Positions 17,101 to 24,146 of a DNA stretch of 28,195 bases are shown here, one piece after another. Source of the stretch: Bacillota bacterium. Its GTDB lineage: Bacteria; Bacillota; Clostridia; Lachnospirales; Lachnospiraceae. The translations under genes and the position numbers were made by a program. Each line of letters starts with the position of its first letter. Positions within the stretch are counted from its first letter, which is position 1. Under the pieces are notes generated by a model that did not search any database, was not told the origin of the DNA, and saw only the letters and a program-made list of their open reading frames with translations. The DNA is taken from NCBI GenBank assembly GCA_023424235.1, contig JAFAEB010000393.1:1-28195 (forward strand), read 5' to 3'.

Positions 17101-18132
17101 ACGGGTAAAGTAAATTCCTCTACGAAAAATACTATATTTACAGTATACGCAGAAGTAAATGGTAATACCTATTCAGTTAAATCTGATAAAAGTGGTAATT
17201 TCACTCTATTATTTAATGAGCAATTAGTTGCAGGTCAAAGTATCTATGTATATGCAACAGATACAGTGGCAAATAAGGAAAGAAAGAGTGCAAAAGCAGA
17301 AGTTATTGTATCAGATGCCAATGACTTTCTAGATGAAGATAGTTCGGTATTATATTTAAATGGAATTACCAATAAAGATACCGAGATCTCTGGTGGCTAT
17401 TATAATAAAAATGAAAAAGTATTTATAGCGGTGGTAAACACAAAGAATGGATTCTCCAATCAGTTGTATGAAATAACAACAGATGATTATGGCGATTTTT
17501 ATTATGAGCTTGATAAAGCTTTACCAGTTGGAGCAAGGATATATGCAATGACAAGATTTAGAGATGGCGATATCATTGCTTTAAATGTAAGCTATGTAAT
17601 ACCTACGATACCGGAACAGCCTATATTAGTTGAAGATATTAATAATTCGAAAAAAGAAGTATATGTAATAGCAGACGAAGCTTCACTTGTGACAGTTGAA
17701 ATAGGCAAAAAATCATACAAATCGTCTGATTACGTATATAATAAAGAGTTAGATGCCTATGTATATACTGTAATCATAGGAAGAGCAAATTCAGGAACGA
17801 AGGTTACTATTTACGCAAGCAATAGTGCTGGTAAAAGTGAAGTGTTAGAAAGTAAAGTAATAAAATTAGCACCAGATGCGCCAGATGTGTCAGAAATAAA
17901 TACGAGTACTACAATCATTAAAGGTAGCATAGAATTATTGAGTGACAAGGTAGAAGACACGAAGGTATACGCTAAAATCGGTTCAAAAACCTATGAGGGT
18001 AACGTTGAGTCCGATGGAACATTTGAGATTAAGATTAAAAAGCAAAAAGCAAATGTTAACATCACAATTTGGGGAAGCCATAAAGAGGATCGTGGCCCTC
18101 TAACTAGTGTTAAAGTAGTAAAGGAAAAATAA
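14194..18132 (+). CDS. Secreted metallophosphatase/5'-nucleotidase with C-terminal Ig-like modules
   Basis: A 1312-residue exported protein. A basic start (MKKFKKIILR) and hydrophobic core form a signal peptide, probably cut near residue 33. The metallophosphatase domain (about 41-320) has FTTDLHGQL (Asp49, His51), VGDF (Asp96), GNHEFD (Asn133, His134), VVLAHSG and CGHEHNEF. The 5'-nucleotidase C-terminal domain (about 370-610) has VQPYNNYLYLYTITGAQLKEWLEWS and a FDGIDYYINPTM-type substrate loop. From about residue 670 to the end (16200-18132) lie roughly seven Ig-like modules with a GxV/ITG...GxF pattern. There is no LPXTG, SLH or C-terminal membrane segment. AAGGAG precedes the ATG at 14194; an earlier in-frame ATG (14155) has its site too close. 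Substrate could be nucleotides, UDP-sugars or cyclic nucleotides. Confidence 0.88.
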   Translation: MKKFKKIILRLGLVVSIFGTVLTMNLVPSHIAAKEVKEEAELRFIFTTDLHGQLNSMSYETGLDYNNGGLSRAYDLIMQARNEMPTDNSYTFDVGDFLYDYTTEYIFSKDQEEIQPIVKAMKLDGYDAITLGNHEFDYGYNYLLNQLKGSGLMDITVVSNVFDSKTGDHTFLENMLITREVETLSGKKANVTVGVIGETIPTLTAKTESYTGILKTEDIVENVKKQSQKLKELGADVIVVLAHSGFGPEHPELNFKNVSYALTKIDEVDVILCGHEHNEFPTTDKSSPYLSLPGVDRSSYLVNGKNIVMASNRGQSIGVVDLVVDLTDDDIEIVKRNSSLRHVRDYKTTENETMRSLYGAWENEFLKYSSEIIGKTDSNETIHNYFGLFQDTSAIQLLNDSKRNHALRYINTEAKKYKDYPVIAVSSYYSYGSNSYLDFVNIKEEFTESDLAIVQPYNNYLYLYTITGAQLKEWLEWSASAFESLVGTTKWKDESMNSIMKTTNLRSLIKEDWLKDWSSFYIFDGIDYYINPTMQARYDLSGNKISNESRVRNITYNGVEVTDDMELILASNKITVPAAANKGIENQYIYKAFYRSQAVLSEYIKQISKAGSIMPTPDYNWKLLLDKNYEFIVNGPKTAQQLANKSSWFVNEINSINNYTYYTAKYNVPTTDTLPPTLSLVPTVTKATGTGYDVVVDAIDASGIKTVRLMKGDYDLSYDKWSTASVVKGTFSVKENGTFSVYAEDNNGNKIVKKVVIDNIRDKVVGVPKVETYTNRKSSIKGTAEPGVTVVIIAETGTYEAKTLTNGSFSYPLPAQRSGSRVHIYAKDEETGRVSQTVSMNVKRTGPNQPDVNHVYNNSEYISGFMNDDDATIIAIIEDMVYVSKNGGKEAYMKAVDIYNPSKTINEVDVIIRNGKFIIDSKPHVTGTVITLYNIDHLGRVSRVSNTRVSEAGPNLPQVYEVLNIEKSITGKVNSSTKNTIFTVYAEVNGNTYSVKSDKSGNFTLLFNEQLVAGQSIYVYATDTVANKERKSAKAEVIVSDANDFLDEDSSVLYLNGITNKDTEISGGYYNKNEKVFIAVVNTKNGFSNQLYEITTDDYGDFYYELDKALPVGARIYAMTRFRDGDIIALNVSYVIPTIPEQPILVEDINNSKKEVYVIADEASLVTVEIGKKSYKSSDYVYNKELDAYVYTVIIGRANSGTKVTIYASNSAGKSEVLESKVIKLAPDAPDVSEINTSTTIIKGSIELLSDKVEDTKVYAKIGSKTYEGNVESDGTFEIKIKKQKANVNITIWGSHKEDRGPLTSVKVVKEK

Positions 18133-18182
18133 TATTGTTATTTCATGAAATTATGGTTTGGTTTCATAAATAAGGGATAGAT

Positions 18183-18212
18183 AAAGAACGCATGAATCCA
18201 TGCGTTCTTTGT
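18183..18212 (+). terminator. Terminator after the 5'-nucleotidase gene
   Basis: A 12-bp perfect stem, AAAGAACGCATG (18183-18194) with CATGCGTTCTTT (18199-18210), has a 4-nt loop, about 50 nt after the stop codon. Confidence 0.8.
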
Positions 18213-18276
18213 ATTATGATACGATTAATTTTTAATCAAATTCTCATAATTTAATAAGCTGTAATTAATGATTTTA

Positions 18277-18319
18277 TATTAATATAGTACTATATTAATA
18301 ATGTAAAATATAGTATAAT
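18277..18319 (+). promoter_or_regulatory. nfeD-floT promoter region with a 24-bp perfect palindrome
   Basis: TATTAATATAGT (18277-18288) is followed immediately by its exact reverse complement (18289-18300). TATAAT lies at 18314-18319, and the palindrome covers the expected -35 position (18291-18296, TATATT). Such an arrangement suits a dimeric repressor or activator. I see no sigma-W-like TGAAAC/CGTA pair at usable spacing, although the B. subtilis yuaF-floT operon uses sigma-W. Confidence 0.55.
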
Positions 18320-18389
18320 AAAAAAGATGAAATATAATTATTAGGAAATTGAGGAATACGATAAATGTATTTATAAAGGAGGGGTGTAT

Positions 18390-18959
18390 TTGCTAACTTT
18401 TTTTCAAGTTTGTTTTTTTGTAGGAATTGGATTAATTGTTCTTTCCGTAATTTTTGGTAGCTTTTTCGAGGCAATTGGCATTGATGGTTTAGATTTAGAC
18501 TTTGATGTATTTGGTGTCGATTTGTATTTACCAGTAAGTCCAGTTCTATTTATATTATTCTCAACCGTTTTTGGTGGAGTTGGCTGGATTCTTATAGATT
18601 CTAGTTATAGCCTATCAAAATTACTTATAATTATTATTGCAGTACTATCCGGACTCTTAATAAGTCTAATGGTAAGTTTACTAGTAATTAAACCTTTGAA
18701 AAAGGCACAGAATACAAGTTCTCCAAGTGCAGAGGAACTTGTTGGGGTAAGAGCAACGGTTACAGAAACCATATTTGAAAAAGGTTTTGGAGAGATAAGT
18801 TACATTATTAATGGAAATTCCTATAATTCACCTGCAAAATCGACCAACGGTGAAGAAATTAATAAGGGAAAAGACGTAGCAATATGTTGGATTGAAAATT
18901 ATGTATTTTATGTAACTACTATTGAAGATAATAACTTAAGTAGTAGTACAATAAAATAG
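18390..18959 (+). CDS. NfeD-like membrane protein (YuaF-type)
   Basis: A 189-residue membrane protein paired with the flotillin downstream. Three hydrophobic segments (about 3-25, 45-64, 76-100) precede a C-terminal soluble OB-fold-like domain (about 112-180: ELVGVRATVTETIFEKGFGEISYIINGNSYN, ending YVFYVTTIED). This architecture and the neighbour match B. subtilis YuaF, which acts with FloT in membrane-domain organisation. I choose TTG at 18390 because AAGGAGG ends 7 nt before it; GTG at 18384 is only 1 nt from that site. It is 34 nt from floT, so one operon. Confidence 0.85.
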   Translation: MLTFFQVCFFVGIGLIVLSVIFGSFFEAIGIDGLDLDFDVFGVDLYLPVSPVLFILFSTVFGGVGWILIDSSYSLSKLLIIIIAVLSGLLISLMVSLLVIKPLKKAQNTSSPSAEELVGVRATVTETIFEKGFGEISYIINGNSYNSPAKSTNGEEINKGKDVAICWIENYVFYVTTIEDNNLSSSTIK

Positions 18960-18993
18960 AGTATTAGTATAATAGAATAAGGAGGAAGTAACA

Positions 18994-20451
18994 ATGTTTG
19001 ATGGTGCAATCTATATTGCCGGAATAATTTTAGGGGCAATAATCGTAGTAGTATTTTTAATTACTACAATGTGGAAGAGGGTTCCACAAGACAAGGCACT
19101 TGTTGTAACTGGTCTTAAAAAGAGAGTGATTTCAGGTGGTGGTGGATTTGTTGTTCCATTGTTAGAAAGAGCAGATAAAATCTCACTTGAAAACATGAAA
19201 ATTGAAGTAAGAACCGATGGGGCTAGAACAGAACAAGGTGTTGATATCAGAGCTGATGGTGTAGCTGTTATTAAAGTAAAGAGTGATAAAGAGAGTATAT
19301 TAAGTGCCATTGAGCAATTTAACACTGGTAGAGAACAACAAACGATTGATGTAATTAAAGATACAGCTAAGGATGTATTAGAAGGTAAATTACGTGAAAT
19401 TATCTCTAAAATGACAGTCGAAGAAATCTATAAAGATAGAGAAAAGTTTGCATCCCAAGTACAAGAAGTTGCAGCTATGGGATTATCTAATATGGGACTT
19501 GAGTTAAAAGCTTTTACTATTAGAGATATCTCAGATAAGAATGGATACTTAGAAGCTCTTGGTAAACCAAGAATTGCTGAAGTTAAGAAAAATGCCGCTA
19601 TTGCAGAAGCAGAAGCAGATAAAGAAACAAAAATTAAAACTTCTGAATCAGAAAGACTTGGAGCAGAAGCTAAGATTTTAGCAGATACACAAGTTGCAGA
19701 AGCAATTAAGCAAAAGGAACTTAAAATCCAGTCTTTCCGTGAAGAACAAGAAACTGCAAAGGCAAAAGCAGACTCTGCATACGAAATTGAGAAGAATAAA
19801 GTTTCTAGAGAAGTTACTGAAACCGCAATGATGGTAGAATTAACAAAAAAAGAAAAAGAAACTGAAATTCAAGAAAAAGAAGCAATAAGAAGAGAAAAAG
19901 AATTATTAGCTACTGTGAATAAACAAGCAGATGCTGAACTTTATAAAATTAGTAAGCAAGCAGATGCGAAAAAATATTCTGAATTAAAAGAAGCAGAGGC
20001 TATTAGTGCGGCAATCAAGGTTAAGGCAGAAGCGGAAGCAGAAGCAATTCGTATCAAAGGTGAAGCAGAAGCGAAAGCTATCTTAGCAAAAGGTATTGCA
20101 GAAGCAGAAACAATGGAGAAAAAAGCGGAAGCATATAAATTATATAATGATGCAGCCGTTACTCATATGATTATTGAGAAATTACCTGAAATTGCAAATG
20201 CAGTAGCTGAACCACTTGCCAAAACTGAGAAAATTGTTATTATAGATAATGGAAGTGAAGGAAGTAACAAAGGAGCTGCAAAAGTAGCAGGTTATGTTAC
20301 AGATATTATTAGCCAACTTCCAGAAACCATAGAAGCAATGACTGGCTTTAACTTTATGGATAATTTAAAGAATAAAGTTGATAAGAAAGAAAATAATGAA
20401 GTTAATATCCAAGTGGAAAATGAATTTCATGAAGTAGAAGAAGAGCAATAA
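18994..20451 (+). CDS. floT: Flotillin-like protein (FloT/YuaG type)
   Basis: A 485-residue membrane scaffold protein of the SPFH superfamily, which marks functional membrane microdomains. One N-terminal hydrophobic segment (about 5-26) is followed by KRVPQDKALVVTG and the SPFH domain (about 30-195). A long Ala/Glu/Lys-rich coiled coil (about 195-400) has the EA-type repeats (AEAEADKE, AEAEAEAIRIKGEAEAKAI) typical of long flotillins. The C-terminal region includes TGFNFMDNLKNKV. Length and the nfeD neighbour favour FloT over the shorter FloA. AAGGAGG lies before the ATG. Confidence 0.92.
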   Translation: MFDGAIYIAGIILGAIIVVVFLITTMWKRVPQDKALVVTGLKKRVISGGGGFVVPLLERADKISLENMKIEVRTDGARTEQGVDIRADGVAVIKVKSDKESILSAIEQFNTGREQQTIDVIKDTAKDVLEGKLREIISKMTVEEIYKDREKFASQVQEVAAMGLSNMGLELKAFTIRDISDKNGYLEALGKPRIAEVKKNAAIAEAEADKETKIKTSESERLGAEAKILADTQVAEAIKQKELKIQSFREEQETAKAKADSAYEIEKNKVSREVTETAMMVELTKKEKETEIQEKEAIRREKELLATVNKQADAELYKISKQADAKKYSELKEAEAISAAIKVKAEAEAEAIRIKGEAEAKAILAKGIAEAETMEKKAEAYKLYNDAAVTHMIIEKLPEIANAVAEPLAKTEKIVIIDNGSEGSNKGAAKVAGYVTDIISQLPETIEAMTGFNFMDNLKNKVDKKENNEVNIQVENEFHEVEEEQ

Positions 20452-20473
20452 AAATAATATATTAAAACATTAA

Positions 20474-20505
20474 ATAATGAGGTAGATAAATATCTACCTC
20501 ATTAT
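20474..20505. terminator. Bidirectional terminator between floT and the Ig-like gene
   Basis: A 15-bp perfect inverted repeat, ATAATGAGGTAGATA (20474-20488) and its complement (20491-20505), is separated by two bases. T-runs on either side are weak. It lies between convergent genes, 23 nt after floT and 8 nt from the facing stop codon. Confidence 0.7.
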
Positions 20506-20512
20506 CTATTCC

Positions 20513-21169
20513 TTATTCTGATGTGTCTGATTCCTTTTGGTCTGTGTTAGGATCACTTTCAACTACAGTTACCTTACAAACATCGTATTTGCCATTATCA
20601 ATATAGGCAAAGATGTAAGTAACCCCAACTGATTTCGCAGTAACGCGGCCGCCAATACTTACGGAAGCAATGTTTGAATCATTACTTGAGTACTTAGCTT
20701 CTTCCACGGTGTTATTCGGTTTTAAAATTGCACTTAACGTAGTTTTACGCCCTACTGATAAAGTAATCTCTGATTTGGTGAGTTTAATACTTAATGCAGG
20801 TGGGCCTACTGTAACTTCACATTCTAGTGTAGCAATGGTTTTAAAGCCATCTTTAACGGTTACAGTAATTAACGTAGTTCCAAAATCAACAGCAGTTATT
20901 ACACCTTTTTCATCTACGGTTGCAACTTGACTAGAATCCGTTTTGTAGGACACTTTGTACTTGTCAGATAAGTTATAAATTTTTAATGTAAAGGTAGTAT
21001 CCTTTACAAGAGCCTTGCTCTTTACATTAAGTTTAATTTCAGATTGACTTTCATCTACAGTACTAGCTTTTGCAACGATAGCATTGGTGTAGGGAATCGG
21101 AAAGCATACAGTGAAGAAAAACAAAAATCCTAGTGTTAATAAACACTTCTTAAAAAGATTTTGTTTCAT
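20513..21169 (-). CDS. Small secreted protein with two Big_2-like Ig domains
   Basis: A 218-residue exported protein of unknown function. The signal peptide (MKQNLFKKCLLTLGFLFFFTVCF) ends near IVAKAS. Two bacterial Ig-like (Big_2) repeats follow. The first (about 38-122) contains SSQVATVDEKGVITAVDFGTT; the second (about 125-205) contains NDSNIASVSIGGRVTAKSVGVT. These are the usual W/YxSSdxxvAtVdxxGxVtA pattern. The C-terminal tail (ESDPNTDQKESDTSE) is acidic, with no anchor motif. AGGAGG lies 5 nt before the ATG at 21169. Its partners are unknown; the nearby flotillin and two-component genes are in other transcription units. Confidence 0.85.
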   Translation of the reverse strand: MKQNLFKKCLLTLGFLFFFTVCFPIPYTNAIVAKASTVDESQSEIKLNVKSKALVKDTTFTLKIYNLSDKYKVSYKTDSSQVATVDEKGVITAVDFGTTLITVTVKDGFKTIATLECEVTVGPPALSIKLTKSEITLSVGRKTTLSAILKPNNTVEEAKYSSNDSNIASVSIGGRVTAKSVGVTYIFAYIDNGKYDVCKVTVVESDPNTDQKESDTSE

Positions 21170-21617
21170 GATATCCTCCTCCAATGTAGTATTCGACATG
21201 TTTCCTTAAATCTTTAGATTGTTATGTGGTAACAAGAGTATCTTTTGTAAAATATTTATATTACTGCCATTTTTATATAACCCTTAATTATCATGATCTT
21301 ACTATAATACTAGTTTTTGTCATATTCATGGCAAATTATTAAATTTTTCTTACGAAAGTTAAGAGATTTTAATATTTATTGTATCAATTATACTTGTTTT
21401 TAAACCTTGTTATACGATATAATAAAAATGTTAAGTTAAATTGTAAGTCATAGAAAAACAATTAACACAATTATGAAGGATTAATTTTGTCACTACAAAA
21501 TTATTCATTTAACGTATAGAAGACAACATATATTAGGAATGGGCATTATTATATAAAAATGATATGCCCATATATGTTTTGAAACACATAAATGAGGAGT
21601 ATTTATAGGAGGTAATC
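21170..21617. other. 448-nt AT-rich intergenic region with response-regulator leader
   Basis: This divergent region carries the start of the Ig-like gene on the left and the two-component operon on the right. I see a plus-strand promoter candidate at 21394-21423 and a hairpin, ATGGGCAT (21539-21546)/ATGCCCAT (21564-21571). No reading frame with a ribosome binding site and no known riboswitch is visible. Confidence 0.5.
21394..21423 (+). promoter_or_regulatory. Candidate promoter of the two-component operon
   Basis: TTGTTT (21394-21399) and TATAAT (21418-21423) are separated by 18 bp. It would give a leader of about 185 nt containing the 8-bp hairpin at 21539-21571. Confidence 0.5.
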
Positions 21618-22310
21618 ATGCAATATATATTAATCGCAGATGATAATCAAGATATTACGGATGTATTGTCTACATACACAAAGAAAGAAGGATATGAACC
21701 AGTTGTTGCAAGTGATGGTGAAGAAGCCTTTCGTTTATTTGAAAATTATAATCCAGTAGCAGTATTATTAGATGTAATGATGCCAAAGGAAGATGGATAT
21801 GAAGTATGTAGAAAAATAAGAGCAAAATCCAATGTCCCAGTAATTTTAATTACAGCTAGAGGAGAAGATTTTGAACGTATCATGGGGCTTGATATAGGTG
21901 CAGATGATTATATCGTAAAACCCTTTAGTCCCAGTGAGGTTATGGCAAGAGTAAGAGCTGTACTTCGGAGAATGACAAGAACAGAGAAAGACATAAAAAC
22001 AGGGAATACAGTTATAATAAATAATCTAGTAATTAATCTAGATGAGTATACATTACATATTAATGGTACAAAAATGTCTTTAACAAAAAAAGAAATCGAA
22101 ACGATGTGGACTTTAGCAAAAAATCCAAACAAAGTATTTACAAGGGATAATCTATTAGATAGTCTTTGGGGATTCGACTATTTTGGTGATAGCAGAACGG
22201 TAGATTCTCATATTAAACGACTACGTGCTAAATTAGATACCGTAGATCACCCTGGTTGGAACATTAAAACCATATGGGGAGTTGGATACAAATTTGAGAT
22301 AGAGGAATAA
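21618..22310 (+). CDS. OmpR-family response regulator
   Basis: A 230-residue transcription factor paired with the kinase 13 nt downstream. The receiver domain (about 1-117) has Asp8-Asp9, phospho-acceptor Asp52 in LLDVMMPKEDG, the Thr of LITARGED and the Lys of YIVKPFSP. The winged-helix effector domain (about 130-228) contains LTKKEIETMWTLAKNPNKVFTRDNLL, SRTVDSHIKRLRAKLD and the terminal IWGVGYKFEIEE. TAGGAGG lies before the ATG. Receiver and effector sequences are distinct from the PhoB in this window. The stimulus and target genes are not evident. Confidence 0.92.
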   Translation: MQYILIADDNQDITDVLSTYTKKEGYEPVVASDGEEAFRLFENYNPVAVLLDVMMPKEDGYEVCRKIRAKSNVPVILITARGEDFERIMGLDIGADDYIVKPFSPSEVMARVRAVLRRMTRTEKDIKTGNTVIINNLVINLDEYTLHINGTKMSLTKKEIETMWTLAKNPNKVFTRDNLLDSLWGFDYFGDSRTVDSHIKRLRAKLDTVDHPGWNIKTIWGVGYKFEIEE

Positions 22311-22323
22311 TGAGGAGACTTTA

Positions 22324-23811
22324 ATGGACAAAAAAAATAAAGTAAGTATTACCAATCGATTATTTTTTAAAGTATATGTTAATTATGCGATTATACTGAC
22401 TTTATTTGCAGTTCTGCTTGGTTTCATATATATGAAATTATATGAAACAAATATTACGGATACCTATCATACAGATTTAATTAAGCAAGCAAAGAATGTT
22501 TCAAAAAAACTCTCTCAAACGATTATAAATAAAGAAGAAGAAAGTTACCTTGAGTATTTTAAAATATTAGAAGAAGTCAATGATGGTAAGCCAGACATAT
22601 GGACTATATCAAATCCCAATGCTAAAAGTCCAATGAATAAAAGTCTTGAAAATGTTAATCTACAAGATGTAGTTCTTCCACCAGATTGCATTGACGTCAT
22701 TAATCATGCTTTTGACAATCAAATGGATTATCAAATCGGTTATTATGAAGAGTTTGGTGGTATGTCGATTATTCTTGGTGTTCCGGTACAAGTATCTAGT
22801 GAGGTAGTAGGAATTGTATTACTTATTTCACAAGTATCCGAGCAAGAATATTTAGTATCTGAAAGTATGAAATATATTATAATGAGTGCCGTTGTTGCTA
22901 TTTTTATCTCCTTTATCATTGCTATGTTTTTTGCAAAAGGACTGTCATCGCCAATATCAAAAATGAGGCTTACAGCCCTTGAATTAGCGGATCGAAATTA
23001 TGATAGTAACGTATTATTAATACGAAAAGACGAAATTGGTGACTTAGCACGTACCATTGATATATTAGCGGATGAACTAAAAGTGAATGAAGAAGAGAGA
23101 AGAAATAGAGAGCAAATGCGGATTGATTTCTTTGCAAATGTATCTCATGAGCTTAGAACTCCGATTACAGTTATACGAGCCTATGCAGAATCCTTAGTGG
23201 ATGGTGTGATTACTGGTGAAGAAAAAGTAAAGCAATATTATCAAAGAATCCTACTAGAATGTAAAGGAATGGAACGTTTAGTTGGTGATTTATTATTACT
23301 ATCTAAAATGCAAAATCCTGATTTTATGATTGAGAAAGAACCAATTAATATTGTACAAGTCTTTGATGATTTAAGTAGAAGTATTTTGCCTATCTGTGAA
23401 ATGAAAGGTATTACTATTTCCCTAAGCAAGGATAGACCATCTTATATGATGATGGGTGATTATGATAGGTTGCGCCAAATGTTTTTAATAATTTTAGATA
23501 ATGCAATTAAATTTTCAAATGAAAATTCTACCGTACACATATTTTTATCTAAAAAGGACAAACTAACTATATCAATTAAAGATGAAGGTGTAGGAATATC
23601 AGAAGAAGAATTACCGATTATCTTTGATAAATTTTATAAGTCAAAGCTAAAACAAAATAAGCAAGGTTCTGGACTTGGTCTTGCCATAGCAAAGCAAATA
23701 GCAAGCAAACATGGAGGAACAATAGAAGTATTTTCTTCGTTAGGAGTGGGAACTGAGTTTGTATTTAAATTCCAATGTTTAGAAGGATATGTAGAAGAAT
23801 TAAATTTTTAA
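22324..23811 (+). CDS. Membrane sensor histidine kinase
   Basis: A 495-residue kinase expected to phosphorylate the adjacent response regulator. TM1 (about 18-38) is followed by an extracytoplasmic sensor of about 145 residues (40-183), TM2 (about 184-204) and HAMP (about 205-257). The HisKA domain has His275 in ANVSHELRTPITVIRAYAESL. The ATPase domain has an N-box (ILDNAIKFS), G1 (DEGVGISEEEL), F-box (IFDKFYKS) and G2 (GSGLGLAIAKQIA). GAGGAG lies 6 nt before the ATG. The sensor region has no motif I can name, so the ligand is unknown. No terminator is seen before the 6S RNA promoter. Confidence 0.92.
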   Translation: MDKKNKVSITNRLFFKVYVNYAIILTLFAVLLGFIYMKLYETNITDTYHTDLIKQAKNVSKKLSQTIINKEEESYLEYFKILEEVNDGKPDIWTISNPNAKSPMNKSLENVNLQDVVLPPDCIDVINHAFDNQMDYQIGYYEEFGGMSIILGVPVQVSSEVVGIVLLISQVSEQEYLVSESMKYIIMSAVVAIFISFIIAMFFAKGLSSPISKMRLTALELADRNYDSNVLLIRKDEIGDLARTIDILADELKVNEEERRNREQMRIDFFANVSHELRTPITVIRAYAESLVDGVITGEEKVKQYYQRILLECKGMERLVGDLLLLSKMQNPDFMIEKEPINIVQVFDDLSRSILPICEMKGITISLSKDRPSYMMMGDYDRLRQMFLIILDNAIKFSNENSTVHIFLSKKDKLTISIKDEGVGISEEELPIIFDKFYKSKLKQNKQGSGLGLAIAKQIASKHGGTIEVFSSLGVGTEFVFKFQCLEGYVEELNF

Positions 23812-23833
23812 AACATTTTATGACAAGAATTAC

Positions 23834-23862
23834 TTGAAATATGCCCTTTACTAATGTATAAT
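23834..23862 (+). promoter_or_regulatory. Promoter of the 6S RNA gene
   Basis: TTGAAA (23834-23839) and a consensus TATAAT (23857-23862) are separated by exactly 17 bp, placing initiation near 23869, just upstream of the folded RNA. Confidence 0.75.
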
Positions 23863-23881
23863 AAATATAAATTAAGAAATA

Positions 23882-24060
23882 AATGATATTCCTGGGGTGT
23901 ACGATAATCCTGTTATTTTGAACCTACAAGATTTAAAAAGGGATTCCTAATCAATAAGATTATGTCAGGCCTCCTTAGCAGTGGAAGACAGAGGCTTATT
24001 TGCGGAAACCCACCTAGCTTGGGCTAGGAGTCAAAATACAGGAAACGGCATTTTGGGTTA
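23882..24060 (+). ncRNA. ssrS: 6S RNA
   Basis: A noncoding RNA with the long, interrupted rod of 6S RNA, which binds sigma-A RNA polymerase by mimicking an open promoter. The closing stem CCTGGGGTGT (23891-23900) pairs with GGCATTTTGGG (24047-24057), several G-U pairs included. A second stem, CCTGTTATTTTGA (23909-23921), pairs with TCAAAATACAGG (24031-24042) with one bulge. A large central bubble follows, containing GAACCTACAAG and inner hairpins GCCTC/GAGGC (23969-23973/23991-23995) and CCTAG/CTAGG. Primary-sequence landmarks (TTTTGAACCTACA; ACAGGAAACGGCAT) agree with Firmicute 6S RNAs as I remember them. Ends are approximate. It has its own promoter and terminator. Confidence 0.8.
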
Positions 24061-24075
24061 AAACCAATGATAAAG

Positions 24076-24101
24076 GGCAGCTTTATAAGCTGCCTTTTTT
24101 T
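24076..24101 (+). terminator. 6S RNA terminator
   Basis: GGCAGCTT (24076-24083) pairs with AAGCTGCC (24087-24094) around a 3-nt loop, followed by seven T residues. It ends 45 nt before nadE. Confidence 0.88.
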
Positions 24102-24146
24102 AAAATAATAATAAAGTTAATATTTACTAAAAGAGGGAGATTTTTT

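Noticed and set aside
18301..18389. Sigma-W promoter for nfeD-floT as in Bacillus
   Set aside because: A TGAAAT at 18328 and CGATA at 18359 exist, but the spacing is far too long for an ECF sigma promoter.
19600..20150. Repeated GCAGAAGC-type DNA inside floT
   Set aside because: It reflects the Ala/Glu-rich coiled coil of flotillin, not a separate repeat element.
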